The position numbers were made by a program, and so were the translations under genes. Below the pieces are notes generated by a model. That model was given only the letters and a program-made list of their open reading frames with translations, was not told the DNA's origin and did no database searches. Positions 37,875-47,549 of a stretch of 64,000 bases of DNA are shown one piece after another (the stretch's first letter is position 1; every line of letters begins with the position of its first letter). Source of the stretch: Chryseobacterium sp. 18061 (lineage in GTDB: Bacteria; Pseudomonadota; Gammaproteobacteria; Enterobacterales; Enterobacteriaceae); contig CACSKA010000003.1 in assembly GCA_902706205.1 (NCBI GenBank), positions 62,001-126,000 of the forward strand. Direction: 5' to 3'.

Positions 37875-38570
37875 ATGCGAATTCTGGCTATTGATACCGC
37901 CACAGAGGCCTGTTCTGCGGCCTTGTGGAACGACGGTACTACTACGGCTCATTTCGAGCTTTGTCCCCGCGAACACACCCAACGCATTCTGCCGATTGTG
38001 CAGGATATTCTGACCGAAACCGGCACCACTCTGACCGAGCTCGACGCGCTGGCGTATGGTCGTGGTCCAGGCAGCTTTACCGGCGTGCGTATCGGCATTG
38101 GTATTGCACAAGGGTTAGCCCTGGGTGCAAATCTGCCGATGATTGGCGTGTCGACTCTGGCCACCATGGCGCAGGGTGCATGGCGTAAAACCGGCGCAAC
38201 ATGCGTGCTGGCGGCTATTGACGCGCGTATGGGCGAAGTTTACTGGGCGGAATATCAGCGCGATGCGCAGGGTATCTGGCACGGTGAAGCGACCGAAGCG
38301 GTACTGAAACCCGAGGCCGTTAATGACCGGTTGAAGCAACTCGACGGTAAGTGGGCTACTGTGGGTACGGGCTGGCAGGCATGGCCGGATATGGCAAACG
38401 ATACACCGGTGACGCTGGTCGATGGCGATATGCTGTTACCTGCCGCAGAAGATATGCTGCCGCTGGCGTGTCAGCTATTCGCTGAGCACAAAACCGTTGT
38501 CGTAGAGCAGGCCGAACCGGTTTATTTGCGTAACACCGTGGCATGGAAGAAACTTCCTGGCCGGGAATGA
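37875..38570 (+). CDS. tsaB: tRNA t6A biosynthesis protein TsaB
   Basis: TsaB (YeaZ) is the scaffold partner of TsaD in making N6-threonylcarbamoyladenosine at position 37 of tRNAs. The 231-residue protein shows the ASKHA fold opening [15 protein letters not shown] (residues 3-17) and the conserved REHTQRILP and [13 protein letters not shown] segments. It lacks the metal-binding histidines of TsaD, as expected. The family is essential in E. coli. yeaY follows after 38 bases. Confidence 0.96.
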   Translation: MRILAIDTATEACSAALWNDGTTTAHFELCPREHTQRILPIVQDILTETGTTLTELDALAYGRGPGSFTGVRIGIGIAQGLALGANLPMIGVSTLATMAQGAWRKTGATCVLAAIDARMGEVYWAEYQRDAQGIWHGEATEAVLKPEAVNDRLKQLDGKWATVGTGWQAWPDMANDTPVTLVDGDMLLPAAEDMLPLACQLFAEHKTVVVEQAEPVYLRNTVAWKKLPGRE

Positions 38571-38608
38571 ATCTTAGTTTATATAACTGAGAATTAAGGA
38601 GTCGATTC

Positions 38609-39196
38609 ATGGCGAGTCGCAAACAGGTCGTACAAGGTTTACTGGCTGGACTGGTCATCGCCGCGCTGAGTGGATGCGTCACGGTACCGGATGCCATTAA
38701 GGGCACCAGCCCAACGCCGCAGCAGGACTTGTCCCGCGTGATGGCCGCGCCGCAGCTGTACGTCGGCCAGGAAGCTCGTTTTGGCGGCAAAGTGGTTAGT
38801 GTCAAAAACGAGCAGGGCAAAACCCGCCTCGAAATTGCGACCGTGCCGCTGGACGAAGGCGCTCGACCAAGTCTGAGTGACCCTTCCCGGGGCCGTATTT
38901 ACGCCGATGTGAATAGTTTCCTCGATCCTGTCGATTTCCGTAACCAGTTAGTGACTGTCGTTGGGCCAATTACCGGCACCGCGAAAGGGAAGATTGGCGA
39001 TAGCAATTACACCTACATGGTGATGCAGGCTAATGGTTTTAAACGCTGGCGCGTGACCCAACAGGTTGTGATGCCACCGGAACCGATTGACCCATACTGG
39101 GGTGGTCCGCATCCGTGGCGTCACGGTTATGGCTACGGCGGCTGGGGCTGGTACAATCCGGGACCGGCACAGGTACAGACTATCGTTACCGAGTAA
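38609..39196 (+). CDS. yeaY: Slp-family outer-membrane lipoprotein YeaY
   Basis: A 195-residue lipoprotein of the Slp family. The signal peptide ends in a lipobox (AALSGC) with the lipidated C23. The mature part is soluble, and the C-terminus is rich in Gly, Trp and Tyr ([14 protein letters not shown]). In E. coli the paralogue Slp is a starvation/acid-induced outer-membrane lipoprotein; the role of YeaY is not established. A good Shine-Dalgarno (AAGGAG) precedes the ATG. It is followed by a terminator before fadD. Confidence 0.92.
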   Translation: MASRKQVVQGLLAGLVIAALSGCVTVPDAIKGTSPTPQQDLSRVMAAPQLYVGQEARFGGKVVSVKNEQGKTRLEIATVPLDEGARPSLSDPSRGRIYADVNSFLDPVDFRNQLVTVVGPITGTAKGKIGDSNYTYMVMQANGFKRWRVTQQVVMPPEPIDPYWGGPHPWRHGYGYGGWGWYNPGPAQVQTIVTE

Positions 39197-39215
39197 CGTA
39201 TTGTTTTATAAAATT

Positions 39216-39248
39216 AAAGAAACAGCGGCGAGTCCGCTGTTTCTTTTT
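39216..39248 (+). terminator. Terminator of the yoaA-tsaB-yeaY run
   Basis: AAAGAAACAGCGG/CCGCTGTTTCTTT stem with a short loop, followed by TTTTT. Confidence 0.85.
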
Positions 39249-39311
39249 GTCGGAATGGACTCCCGAGAGTCATAAAAATAAATAGTGACGCGCTTCGCAA
39301 CCTTAAATTCG

Positions 39312-39339
39312 TATAATTAATAAACTGGTACGATAAGTT
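39312..39339 (+). promoter_or_regulatory. fadD promoter with FadR operator
   Basis: TATAAT at 39312-39317 serves as minus-10. AACTGGTACGATAAGTT at 39323-39339 matches the 17-base FadR operator AACTGGTCNGACCAGTT at all but three defined positions and covers the expected transcription start. FadR itself is encoded in this window at 54993-55712. Confidence 0.75.
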
Positions 39340-39411
39340 AATATGTTGTTAATAAATTGTTTATTGACAGGGGTTGTGATGACGACGAATTCTCATTTCA
39401 GAGGTGATGCA

Positions 39412-41097
39412 TTGAAAAAGGTTTGGCTTAACCGCTATCCCGCCGATGTGCCGGCGGAGATTGATCCTGACCGTTATCAATCCTTGGTAGATTTGTTCGA
39501 ACAGGCGACAACCCGCTACGCAGACCAGCCCGCATTTATTAACATGGGTGAGGTGATGACGTTCCGTAAGCTCGAAGAGCGTAGCCGCGCCTTCGCCGCA
39601 TATCTCCAGCAGGGCCTGGGTTTACAAAAGGGTGACCGCGTCGCCCTGATGATGCCCAACCTGTTGCAGTACCCGGTGGCGCTGTTCGGCATACTGCGTG
39701 CCGGCATGATTGTGGTCAACGTCAATCCACTGTATACGCCGCGCGAGCTGGAACACCAGCTCAACGACAGCGGTGCCAGCGCGATTGTGATTGTCTCCAA
39801 CTTTGCCCACACGCTGGAAAAAGTTGTCGGGAAAACCCAGGTGAAGCACGTAATTCTCACCCGCATGGGCGATCAGCTTTCTACCGCCAAAGGCACGCTG
39901 GTTAACTTTGTCGTCAAATACGTCAAACGCCTGGTGCCGAAATACCACCTGCCGGATGCGCTCTCTTTTCGCAGCGCATTGCAGCAGGGTTACCGGATGC
40001 AATACATCAAACCGGTTGTGGTGTCAGACGATTTAGCCTTCCTGCAATACACTGGCGGTACCACTGGCGTTGCCAAAGGCGCGATGCTGACTCACCGCAA
40101 CATGCTGGCGAACCTTGCCCAGGTGCATGCCACTTATGGGCCGCTGTTCCGGCCGGGCAAAGAAGTGGTGGTCACCGCGCTGCCGCTGTATCACATTTTC
40201 GCGCTGACCATGAACTGCCTGCTGTTTATTGAACTCGGCGGGCAGAACCTGCTGGTAACCAACCCGCGTGATATTCCGGGGCTGGTAAAAGAGTTGGCAA
40301 AATATCCGTTCACCGCCATGACCGGGGTAAATACCCTGTTCAACGCGCTGCTGAACAATAAAGAATTCCAGCAGCTGGATTTCTCCACCATGCGCCTGTC
40401 GGCGGGCGGTGGGATGCCGGTGCAACAAGCGGTTGCCGAGCGTTGGGTCAAACTCACCGGACGTTATTTGCTGGAAGGCTACGGCCTGACCGAATGTGCG
40501 CCGCTGGTGAGCGTGAACCCGCACGACATCGATTACCATAGCGGCAGTATTGGTCTTCCCGTGCCGTCCACAGAAGTTAAGCTGGTGGATGACGATAACA
40601 ACGAAGTCGCGCCGGGTGAACCGGGTGAGCTTTGCGTGAAAGGCCCGCAGGTGATGCTCGGCTATTGGCAGCGCCCGGATGCCACCGATGAAATCATCAA
40701 AGACGGCTGGCTATATACCGGCGATATCGCAGTAATGGACGAAGAAGGCTTCATGCGCATTGTCGATCGTAAGAAAGACATGATTCTGGTTTCCGGTTTT
40801 AACGTCTATCCGAATGAAATCGAGGACGTGGTGATGCAGCATTCTGGCGTACAGGAAGTGGCTGCGGTCGGCGTGCCGTCCGGCAGCAGCGGCGAAGCAG
40901 TTAAAATCTTCGTGGTCAAAAAGGACCCATCGTTGACCGATGAAGCGCTGATTACCTTCTGTCGTCGCCAGCTGACCGGTTACAAGGTGCCGAAGCTGGT
41001 GGAGTTCCGCACCGAGCTGCCGAAATCGAACGTCGGAAAGATTTTGCGACGAGAACTACGTGACGAAGCGCGCGGTAAAGGCGACAATAAAGCCTGA
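39412..41097 (+). CDS. fadD: Long-chain fatty acid-CoA ligase
   Basis: FadD activates long-chain fatty acids to acyl-CoA at the inner membrane, coupling uptake to beta-oxidation. From TTG 39412, which has GAGGTG at 39401-39406, the protein has 561 residues, exactly the E. coli length, and begins [13 protein letters not shown]. The longer frame to 39343 adds sequence without counterpart. The AMP-binding motif [13 protein letters not shown] lies near residue 213, and the FACS signature [17 protein letters not shown] near residue 440, with the catalytic lysine region [12 protein letters not shown] at the end. FadR repression is indicated by the operator upstream. Confidence 0.97.
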   Translation: MKKVWLNRYPADVPAEIDPDRYQSLVDLFEQATTRYADQPAFINMGEVMTFRKLEERSRAFAAYLQQGLGLQKGDRVALMMPNLLQYPVALFGILRAGMIVVNVNPLYTPRELEHQLNDSGASAIVIVSNFAHTLEKVVGKTQVKHVILTRMGDQLSTAKGTLVNFVVKYVKRLVPKYHLPDALSFRSALQQGYRMQYIKPVVVSDDLAFLQYTGGTTGVAKGAMLTHRNMLANLAQVHATYGPLFRPGKEVVVTALPLYHIFALTMNCLLFIELGGQNLLVTNPRDIPGLVKELAKYPFTAMTGVNTLFNALLNNKEFQQLDFSTMRLSAGGGMPVQQAVAERWVKLTGRYLLEGYGLTECAPLVSVNPHDIDYHSGSIGLPVPSTEVKLVDDDNNEVAPGEPGELCVKGPQVMLGYWQRPDATDEIIKDGWLYTGDIAVMDEEGFMRIVDRKKDMILVSGFNVYPNEIEDVVMQHSGVQEVAAVGVPSGSSGEAVKIFVVKKDPSLTDEALITFCRRQLTGYKVPKLVEFRTELPKSNVGKILRRELRDEARGKGDNKA

Positions 41098-41112
41098 ACT
41101 ACGCGTGAGTCG

Positions 41113-41146
41113 CCTTCAGACGCCGGTTAAGCCGGCGTTTTTTATG
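41113..41146 (+). terminator. Terminator of fadD / rnd leader hairpin
   Basis: ACGCCGG/CCGGCGT stem followed by TTTTTT, just before rnd. In E. coli a stem-loop with a U-run in this position of the rnd leader is needed for normal rnd translation, so it may have a double role. Confidence 0.8.
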
Positions 41147-41170
41147 GGCGCAAACCATAGAGAATATAGC

Positions 41171-42301
41171 TTGAATTATCAGATGATCACCGAGGACGCT
41201 GCGCTCAAGGCCGCCTGTGACGAGGCCCGCAACGCTCATGCCATTGCGCTGGACACCGAATTTGTCCGCACCCGAACCTATTACCCGCAGTTGGGCCTGA
41301 TCCAGATGTTCGATGGCGAAACGGTGGTGCTGATTGACCCACTGACCATCACCGACTGGCGTCCATTCAAAGAGCTGATGCTCGACAAAAATATCACCAA
41401 ATATCTGCACGCGGGCAGCGAAGATCTCGAAGTTTTTCTCAATACCTTCGGCATGCTGCCTGAGCCACTTATCGACACGCAAATTCTGGCTGCGTTCTGC
41501 GGTCGTCCAATGTCATGGGGCTTTGCGGCGATGGTCGAGGAATACACCGGCATTGCCCTCGATAAGAGCGAATCCCGCACCGACTGGCTGGCGCGCCCGT
41601 TGACTGAACGCCAGTGTGACTATGCGGCGGCTGACGTCTGGTATCTGCTGCCGATCGCCATCAAACTGCTGGCAGAAACTGACTCCAGCGGTTGGCTGCC
41701 TGCGGCGTTGGACGAGTGTCGTCTGATGCAGCAGCGTCGTCAGGAAGTGGTTGACCCGGCAGAAGCCTGGCGCGATATCACCAATGCCTGGCAGCTGCGT
41801 ACGCGTCAGTTAGCCTGCCTGAAGCTGTTGGCGGACTGGCGTCTGCGTAAAGCGCGCGATCGCAACATGGCGGTGAATTTTGTGGTGCGTGAAGAGCACT
41901 TGTGGGCCGTGGCGCGTTATATGCCAGGCAGCATGGGTGAACTCGACAGCCTCGGGCTTTCGGGCAGCGAGATCCGTTTCCACGGTAAAACGCTGGTGAG
42001 TCTGGTTGAAAAAGCCAAAGAGCTACCTGAAGATGCCTTGCCGGAGCCACTGCTGAACCTGATGGACATGCCGGGCTACCGCACGCTGTTCAAAGAGATT
42101 AAAGCCCTGGTGCAGGAAGTGAGCAAAGAGAAGGGCGTCAGCGTCGAGCTTATGGCGTCTCGTCGTCAGATTAACCAGTTGCTGAACTGGCACTGGCAGC
42201 TGAAACCGCAGAGCGGATTACCTGAACTGGTGTCCGGTTGGCGTGGTGAATTGATGGCTGAGAGTCTTAAACCGCTTCTGGAAAAGTACCCGTGCGATTA
42301 A
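41171..42301 (+). CDS. rnd: Ribonuclease D
   Basis: RNase D is a 3'-5' exoribonuclease of tRNA maturation. From TTG 41171 the protein has 376 residues, one more than E. coli RNase D, which is also known to start with UUG; the longer open frame would run back through the fadD stop and terminator. DEDD exonuclease motifs are visible: LDTEF (about residue 27), AGSEDLEVF (about 83) and the third motif ending CDYAAADVWYL (about 155). Two HRDC-type regions form the C-terminal half. Confidence 0.96.
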   Translation: MNYQMITEDAALKAACDEARNAHAIALDTEFVRTRTYYPQLGLIQMFDGETVVLIDPLTITDWRPFKELMLDKNITKYLHAGSEDLEVFLNTFGMLPEPLIDTQILAAFCGRPMSWGFAAMVEEYTGIALDKSESRTDWLARPLTERQCDYAAADVWYLLPIAIKLLAETDSSGWLPAALDECRLMQQRRQEVVDPAEAWRDITNAWQLRTRQLACLKLLADWRLRKARDRNMAVNFVVREEHLWAVARYMPGSMGELDSLGLSGSEIRFHGKTLVSLVEKAKELPEDALPEPLLNLMDMPGYRTLFKEIKALVQEVSKEKGVSVELMASRRQINQLLNWHWQLKPQSGLPELVSGWRGELMAESLKPLLEKYPCD

Positions 42302-42684
42302 TTTGTATATCGAGTCCGTAAAAGAGTTTTTTAGACTAGTAAACTACCCCCTGAATTTTCGGCACTACATCGGCTTCCCTATAGGGAGCCGAATTTCGTT
42401 CTGTTAGTCCTCTTTTCCCGCATCTCGGTATGTAGTGAAAGCCCCGGGCGTTGTTTGCGGATAAGGCCCCGCGGGCACTTTTCCTAAAATTACCTCCCCC
42501 TCTGATGTTGATACTTGTGATAAATCATAACTAATTGTTTGTAATACTTTTATTTTAAGCATCTTTACAGAAGGAATTAAAATTCGTTCCCCTCTAGCGG
42601 TTATTAAACAGTACAATCAACAATCAATTTCCGGCGAGTGCGGAGAAGATATACTGCCGACCGTAAATACCAGGAGAGTAACAC
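42302..42684. other. AT-rich junction between rnd and the Tle/Tli insert
   Basis: About 380 bases, AT-richer than both flanks. Just after rnd there is a stem-loop (GGCTTCCC/GGGAGCC around 42371-42389) without a strong T tract. A minus-strand frame (42404-42616, TTG start, or ATG at 42562) could encode 70 or 52 residues, but it has no ribosome-binding site and no recognised family. The right end carries the promoter and AGGAGA (42672-42677) for the effector gene. Confidence 0.5.
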
Positions 42685-44214
42685 ATGGACGACAACGAAA
42701 ATCATGCCTATCACCGTCCCATCTGGGATGACAACGGACAGTTTCATTACGACATCATTCCCCAGCCGAAAGAAAATAATTACGTGGCGGTTTGCCTCTA
42801 GCCGCCAGAAAAAGTGATCCCGGTGATTTTTATTCCGGGGGTGATGGGGTCAAACCTGAAAAGTGGGAATAAGAAAGTATGGCAGTTCAGCGCTGCATCG
42901 CTTAAAAAATGGCCGCTAGCTAAACCGGAGAAAAGGAAGTTTCTACTCGATCCAAAGACCACGATGGTTGATGACAGTGGAGACATTGTTAATGAAGGTG
43001 TGGATGGCAAAAAATTCCCTTCCCGGCGTGCCCGTGGATGGGGAACCGCATTTTACAAAAGCTACGGAGAGGCGCTCGACCGCCTGCAGTACCTGCTCAG
43101 TGATGACGACATCCTGATGGATAATTATTTCCGGGAAGCGCAGCTGCAGACGGCGCGACAGCGCTTTATCGGTACCAGGATAGGTAACGAGCCGGCGGAA
43201 CAGGTACTGACCGAAGACGAAACGGAACACGGTCACCGGTTTTTATTTCCGCTGCACGTTTTTGGTTATAACTGGCTGCAGTCCAGTGCAGACTCAGCTG
43301 CATCGCTGGGAAAATATATCAGCAGGGTGCTGGCGGACTATCACGGCCGACTGGCGGTAAACAAGGTTATCCTGGTCACCCACTCGATGGGAGGGCTGGT
43401 TGCCCGGCATTACTCAGAGAACATGGGCGGACAGGACACTATACTGGGGATGGTGCATGGGGTGATGCCTGACCTGGGCTCGCCGGCGGCATACCGGCGC
43501 ATGAAAACCGGTGAACGTGGCATTCCCGGGATGATTATCGGGAACAGTGCGGAGAAGCTGATGCCGGTGCTGGCGCAGTCTCCCGGGCCGTTACAGTTGT
43601 TGCCGGGGAAGGCTTACGGGCCGGGCTGGCTGAGAATAGAGGGCAGCAGTACCCGGCTGTCTCTGCCGGTCGATGACCCGTATGAGGAAATTTACCTGAA
43701 CAAGGCGGACTGGTGGCGGCTGTGTGAGCAGGATTTACTGTTGGGGGATACGGACAGTGAGTGGACGGCTTTTGTTAAGCGGATAAAGTACCCTGTTAAA
43801 AAATTCATAGAAGAGTTGAACGGTAAATATCACCCGCAGACCTGGCTGTTTTACGGCGCGAGCGCGGACAATCCATCGGATGCGTTCCTGACGTGGAAAG
43901 AACGCCCGGTTCTGCGACCCGTGCCGGTGATGGGCTATCCGGAGCCATCGTCGCCGACGTACCGGTATGATGCAGGAAAAACCTTTGAGCTGATTTCAGC
44001 GGGGACGCCCGGCGACGTCACGGTGCCGGTGACGGCCATCCGGACCACCTCCCCGCGAATTCGCGGCGTACTTGCCACCGACGTTGACCATGAGGGTGCC
44101 TATGCCGTAGACCCGGTGGACCGCTCCCGTTCGGTTTACAGCGACCTGTCCGACGCGCTGATGTTCACGGTCCGCTCGGTGGTGAAAATCGTGCAGCAGG
44201 TGCCGGATCCATGA
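42685..44214 (+). pseudogene. T6SS lipase-type effector (Tle, alpha/beta hydrolase), amber stop at codon 39
   Basis: The gene starts at ATG 42685 with AGGAGA seven bases upstream and encodes MDDNENHAYHRPIWDDNG and on to codon 38. Codon 39 is TAG (42799-42801), and the same frame then continues without break to 44214. The rest is an alpha/beta hydrolase: VIFIPGVMGSN as first strand and oxyanion region, VTHSMGGLVAR as nucleophile elbow (S234 counting from 42685), PGDVTVP and DVDHEGAY as likely Asp and His sites. A Tli4-type immunity gene overlaps its end (ATGA), which identifies it as a Tle-type type VI secretion phospholipase. A GTG at 42814 could restart translation and would give 466 residues including the whole catalytic domain. 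No T6SS structural gene is in the window. Confidence 0.8.
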
Positions 44215-45332
44215 GAAAAACCCCGCTTCCCCTGCTTATCCCGCTGGCGATGATACTGCTGGCTACCGGATTTTATATTCATAACTATGTGACGTTTGTG
44301 CATACGCCGCCGGCGTTAAATGACAAGGAAAAACGTATGGTCGATACCCTGTTTACCACCACCAAAGCCCAGTGCGTGGGGCGCTATGTTTTTGAGGTAC
44401 CGGCATCTTTTGAAAACACCCTGACGGACCGCGCCCAGATTAATGAGGTCAGTATCAGCAGCAAGCGGCTCTACCGTCCGGCGTTTGTGCAGCGTATCCG
44501 GCTGCGGGAGGAGGTGCTGAAAAACAGCCATACGGTTGATCCGATAGATCAGCCCTTTCTCAAGCAGGTGTACCGGGTCAGTGAGAATGCGGTGATCTTT
44601 GACCGTAATAGAAATGAGAGTGAGGGCGGTGTTTCCCGGATTCTGGAAGGGCACGTGTACGTTGACGGGGTGGCGTTTATTCTCAGTCAGGAGATCACCG
44701 ATTTATCTGATCCAAAATATCAAAAAGATAAAGAGGATTTTATCAAGGCCGGCGTCAGTGCCGGTTCTCTTAATACAAAACCGCAGAAACTGGCGGAGCT
44801 ACAGGATGTCATGTCCCGGCTGAGCGGGCGGAAAGATGATGAAATACCGACGCAGCCGGGGACCTGCATTCCGCAAGGATTTATTCGCGACGGGGCGGGG
44901 AAGCCAAAGGAAGATATTACCTTTGTCTATCCGCACAGCTCGGTCTTTTCTTTTGTGGTCTGGAGCAATAACTTCCTGAAAGGAAGCACAACGATGCTGG
45001 AACGAAGCAATGAAATTCAGCCTTACCTGACGGGAATTAATGCGCGAACATTACGCAAAGGAAAAACACAGATTGCCGGGTTTGATACCAGCGAATGGCT
45101 TAACACCGCTCCGTCAGAAAAATCACCCGAGAGTCTATCGGCGCAGTTATTGTTTACCGCTGAAACCAATGAGAAAACGACGGATTTCATGCATCCCAAC
45201 CTTGACCTGACCTTAAGTAACGAGACCATGCCCGCAGACAGCGATAGCGTAGTGAGATACAGCGATGCTGAACTGGTGGAAATATGGGACCGTATCACCC
45301 GTTCTTTCCGTATCAGAGACAATGCGTTCTGA
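44211..45332 (+). CDS. T6SS immunity protein, Tli4-like
   Basis: A 373-residue protein with an N-terminal membrane helix or uncleaved signal (about residues 6-24, LLIPLAMILLATGFYI) and a large periplasmic part. It has two conserved cysteines (TTKAQCVGRY near 55 and PGTCIPQGF near 218) and the segment IAGFDTSEWLN in the second half. This resembles the Tli4 immunity family that neutralises Tle4-type lipases in the periplasm. Its ATG overlaps the effector stop by four bases, so its translation is probably coupled to that of the effector. The frame is intact. Confidence 0.8.
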   Translation: MRKTPLPLLIPLAMILLATGFYIHNYVTFVHTPPALNDKEKRMVDTLFTTTKAQCVGRYVFEVPASFENTLTDRAQINEVSISSKRLYRPAFVQRIRLREEVLKNSHTVDPIDQPFLKQVYRVSENAVIFDRNRNESEGGVSRILEGHVYVDGVAFILSQEITDLSDPKYQKDKEDFIKAGVSAGSLNTKPQKLAELQDVMSRLSGRKDDEIPTQPGTCIPQGFIRDGAGKPKEDITFVYPHSSVFSFVVWSNNFLKGSTTMLERSNEIQPYLTGINARTLRKGKTQIAGFDTSEWLNTAPSEKSPESLSAQLLFTAETNEKTTDFMHPNLDLTLSNETMPADSDSVVRYSDAELVEIWDRITRSFRIRDNAF

Positions 45333-45616
45333 ATGTAATTTAGTGCCGACAAACAAAACAATAGAAAGAGCTGAACGTGCTTTTACCGTGTCTTGATGTG
45401 ATAACGATGGAGTTAATTGTCATGGCGAAAATGAGTTTTATTGGGTAAAAATCCTCAAAGCCAATGATCTCAAGATGTGGGAAAGCGAAATTTGTAACAA
45501 TGCCCCTGATCATAAAGATCAGGGGTCGTTAAATGTATCAAAAAATCACAATCCAGGGTAACTGCATACCATTCTACTCAAAATGAGTGGTATTGCTGTC
45601 ATCTTGGTTTCTACAA
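45333..45616. other. Gap after the immunity gene with remnant-like frame
   Basis: AT-rich DNA with a 54-codon stretch open without a start codon (45397-45561, protein-like CHGENEFYWVKILKANDLK) that may be the tail of a degraded gene. A perfect 9-bp hairpin CCCCTGATC/GATCAGGGG lies at 45503-45525 without a T tract. An imperfect ATACCA/TGGTAT repeat near 45567-45595 could end the min transcript. Confidence 0.45.
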
Positions 45617-45886
45617 TCATGATTTCGATTCTTCCGCTTCTGGCAGCGTCACGTTGAGCTCAAGTATCGAGATATCCCCGTCTTTTTGCTCAAGCTGTAC
45701 CGTCACCATTTCTGGATCGATCTGAATGTATTTGCAGATAACATCAAGAATATCCTTCCTGAGCTGCGGCAAATAATGTGGTTCAGCGTCACTGCGGCGG
45801 CGCTCCGCAACAATAATCTGTAAACGTTCTTTCGCGATGTTGGCGGTGTTCTTTTTTCGTGAGAGAAAAAAGTCGAGTAATGCCAT
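45617..45886 (-). CDS. minE: Cell division topological specificity factor MinE
   Basis: MinE drives pole-to-pole oscillation of MinCD so that the division inhibitor is lowest at midcell. The 89-residue protein has the N-terminal amphipathic membrane-targeting segment ([12 protein letters not shown]), the anti-MinCD helix ([13 protein letters not shown], about 19-31) and the C-terminal dimerisation domain. It is one residue longer than in E. coli. It follows minD after three bases as the last gene of minCDE. Confidence 0.98.
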   Translation of the reverse strand: MALLDFFLSRKKNTANIAKERLQIIVAERRRSDAEPHYLPQLRKDILDVICKYIQIDPEMVTVQLEQKDGDISILELNVTLPEAEESKS

Positions 45887-45889
45887 AAC

Positions 45890-46702
45890 TTATCCTCCGA
45901 ACAGGCGTTTGAGGAAACCTTTCTTCTCTTCTTCGATGAAGCGGAAAGGACGTTCTTCTCCCAGCAGACGATCTACCGTGTCGGCGTAGGCTTTGCCCGC
46001 GTCGGCTTCGGCATCCAGAATAACCGGTTCCCCCTGGTTTGAGGCGCGAAGTACTGACTGATCCTCCGGGATCACGCCAACCAGTTTAATGCGCAGAATT
46101 TCCAGCACATCTTCCATGCTAAGCATGTCTCCTCTGCTGACGCGTCCCGGATTGTAACGAGTCAACAGAAGATGTTCTTTAATTGGGTCTTCACCTTTCT
46201 CAGCACGGCGAGATTTCGACGCCAGAATGCCGAGAATACGGTCGGAGTCACGTACGGACGAGACTTCAGGGTTAGTGGTGATAACCGCTTCGTCAGCGAA
46301 GTACAGTGCCATCAGCGCACCGGTTTCGATACCCGCCGGGGAATCGCAGACGATGAAGTCGAAGTCCATCTTCTTCAGCTCATCCAGCACTTTTTCAACA
46401 CCCTCGTAGGTCAGGGCGTCTTTGTCGCGGGTCTGAGAAGCCGGAAGAATATAGAGTTTTTCGGTACGCTTATCTTTAATCAGCGCCTGATTCAGGGTGG
46501 CATCGCCCTGAATCACGTTCACGAAATCGTAAACTACACGGCGTTCGCAGCCCATGATTAAGTCAAGGTTACGCAGGCCGATATCAAAATCGATAACGAC
46601 AGTTTTCTTTCCCTTCTGGGCCAAACCAGTAGCGATGGCCGCGCTGGAGGTGGTCTTGCCAACGCCCCCTTTACCCGAAGTCACAACAATAATGCGTGCC
46701 AT
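45890..46702 (-). CDS. minD: Septum site-determining ATPase MinD
   Basis: MinD is the membrane-bound ATPase that recruits MinC and is released by MinE. The 270-residue protein has the deviant Walker A motif GKGGVGKT (residues 10-17, signature lysine K11), a switch region with DSPAGIE and the C-terminal amphipathic membrane-targeting helix KKGFLKRLFGG. It is the middle gene of minCDE. Confidence 0.98.
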   Translation of the reverse strand: MARIIVVTSGKGGVGKTTSSAAIATGLAQKGKKTVVIDFDIGLRNLDLIMGCERRVVYDFVNVIQGDATLNQALIKDKRTEKLYILPASQTRDKDALTYEGVEKVLDELKKMDFDFIVCDSPAGIETGALMALYFADEAVITTNPEVSSVRDSDRILGILASKSRRAEKGEDPIKEHLLLTRYNPGRVSRGDMLSMEDVLEILRIKLVGVIPEDQSVLRASNQGEPVILDAEADAGKAYADTVDRLLGEERPFRFIEEEKKGFLKRLFGG

Positions 46703-46724
46703 AAAAATTCCTTGTTAAAAGGGA

Positions 46725-47423
46725 TTAGTTCAACGGTTCAATTGTCAAAGCCGCATCGTCCAGTCTCAGACGCACCGCTTTGCCATAATATTCGGCAGTG
46801 ATGTTCTCACTCAGCCAGTATTCACCTGCGATAGACACCAGTTCCGCCGCAAGATGGGTACAAAATATTTGTGCTTCTCTGTCGCCACTGGCGCCCGCCA
46901 GCGCACGTCCACGCATCATGCCATAGATGTGAATGTTCCCATCGGCGATGAGTTCAGCGCCCGCACTCACATGACTTGTGACAATCAGATCACAGTTTGG
47001 TGCATAAATGCGCTGACCGGAACGAACCGGCGTATCAATCAATCGCGTTTTTGTGACAGGGATAACATTTGGAGAGGGTGCAGGGGCTTCGACAGGCGTG
47101 ACGCGGGTGACTTTCTCTTTCCCTTCAGTCAGTAAGGGAATGCCCGCACGGTCTATTTCCGCTTTTAATTCCGGATTTTTACAGCCGCTTACGCCCATGA
47201 TGCGTAAACCGGTGGAAGCAATTGCCTGCTGCAGCGGTTTCCATTGGGTGACCTCAGCCAGACTGCTGATATTCACCACCACCGGAGCGTGTCGCAAAAA
47301 AGCAGGAGCCTGGGCGATTTTGTCTTCTAACGCCTGACGAATAACCTCGGGTTTTGCCTCGTGCAAATGAACCACTGATAACGTGAAGCTACTGCCTTTA
47401 AGTTCGATTGGCGTGTTTGACAT
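46725..47423 (-). CDS. minC: Septum site-determining protein MinC
   Basis: MinC blocks FtsZ assembly away from midcell. From ATG 47423 ([13 protein letters not shown], the E. coli start) the protein has 232 residues; the open frame continues five codons further. The N-terminal FtsZ-inhibiting domain covers about residues 1-105, followed by a Pro-rich linker and the C-terminal beta-helix domain with [20 protein letters not shown] and the [11 protein letters not shown] loop that binds MinD. It is the first gene of minCDE and divergent from ycgL. Confidence 0.97.
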   Translation of the reverse strand: MSNTPIELKGSSFTLSVVHLHEAKPEVIRQALEDKIAQAPAFLRHAPVVVNISSLAEVTQWKPLQQAIASTGLRIMGVSGCKNPELKAEIDRAGIPLLTEGKEKVTRVTPVEAPAPSPNVIPVTKTRLIDTPVRSGQRIYAPNCDLIVTSHVSAGAELIADGNIHIYGMMRGRALAGASGDREAQIFCTHLAAELVSIAGEYWLSENITAEYYGKAVRLRLDDAALTIEPLN

Positions 47424-47549
47424 CCTGGCCTTACTCAATTTTCAATTTATCGGCCGCACAGCTGCGGTGATATTCCGAAGACTACAGGGCATGTTATAGT
47501 CACTAATATAGAGAGGCAAGTCGCCGCAGTCTAATTCAGAGTAAAAGTC

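Noticed and set aside
42404..42616. 70-codon minus-strand frame between rnd and the effector gene
   Set aside because: Begins with TTG directly after a stop, has no Shine-Dalgarno even at the internal ATG, and matches nothing I know. Kept only as a note in the intergenic entry.
42302..45616. Prophage or transposon carrying the Tle/Tli pair
   Set aside because: No integrase, transposase, terminal inverted repeat, target duplication or tRNA attachment site was found at either border.
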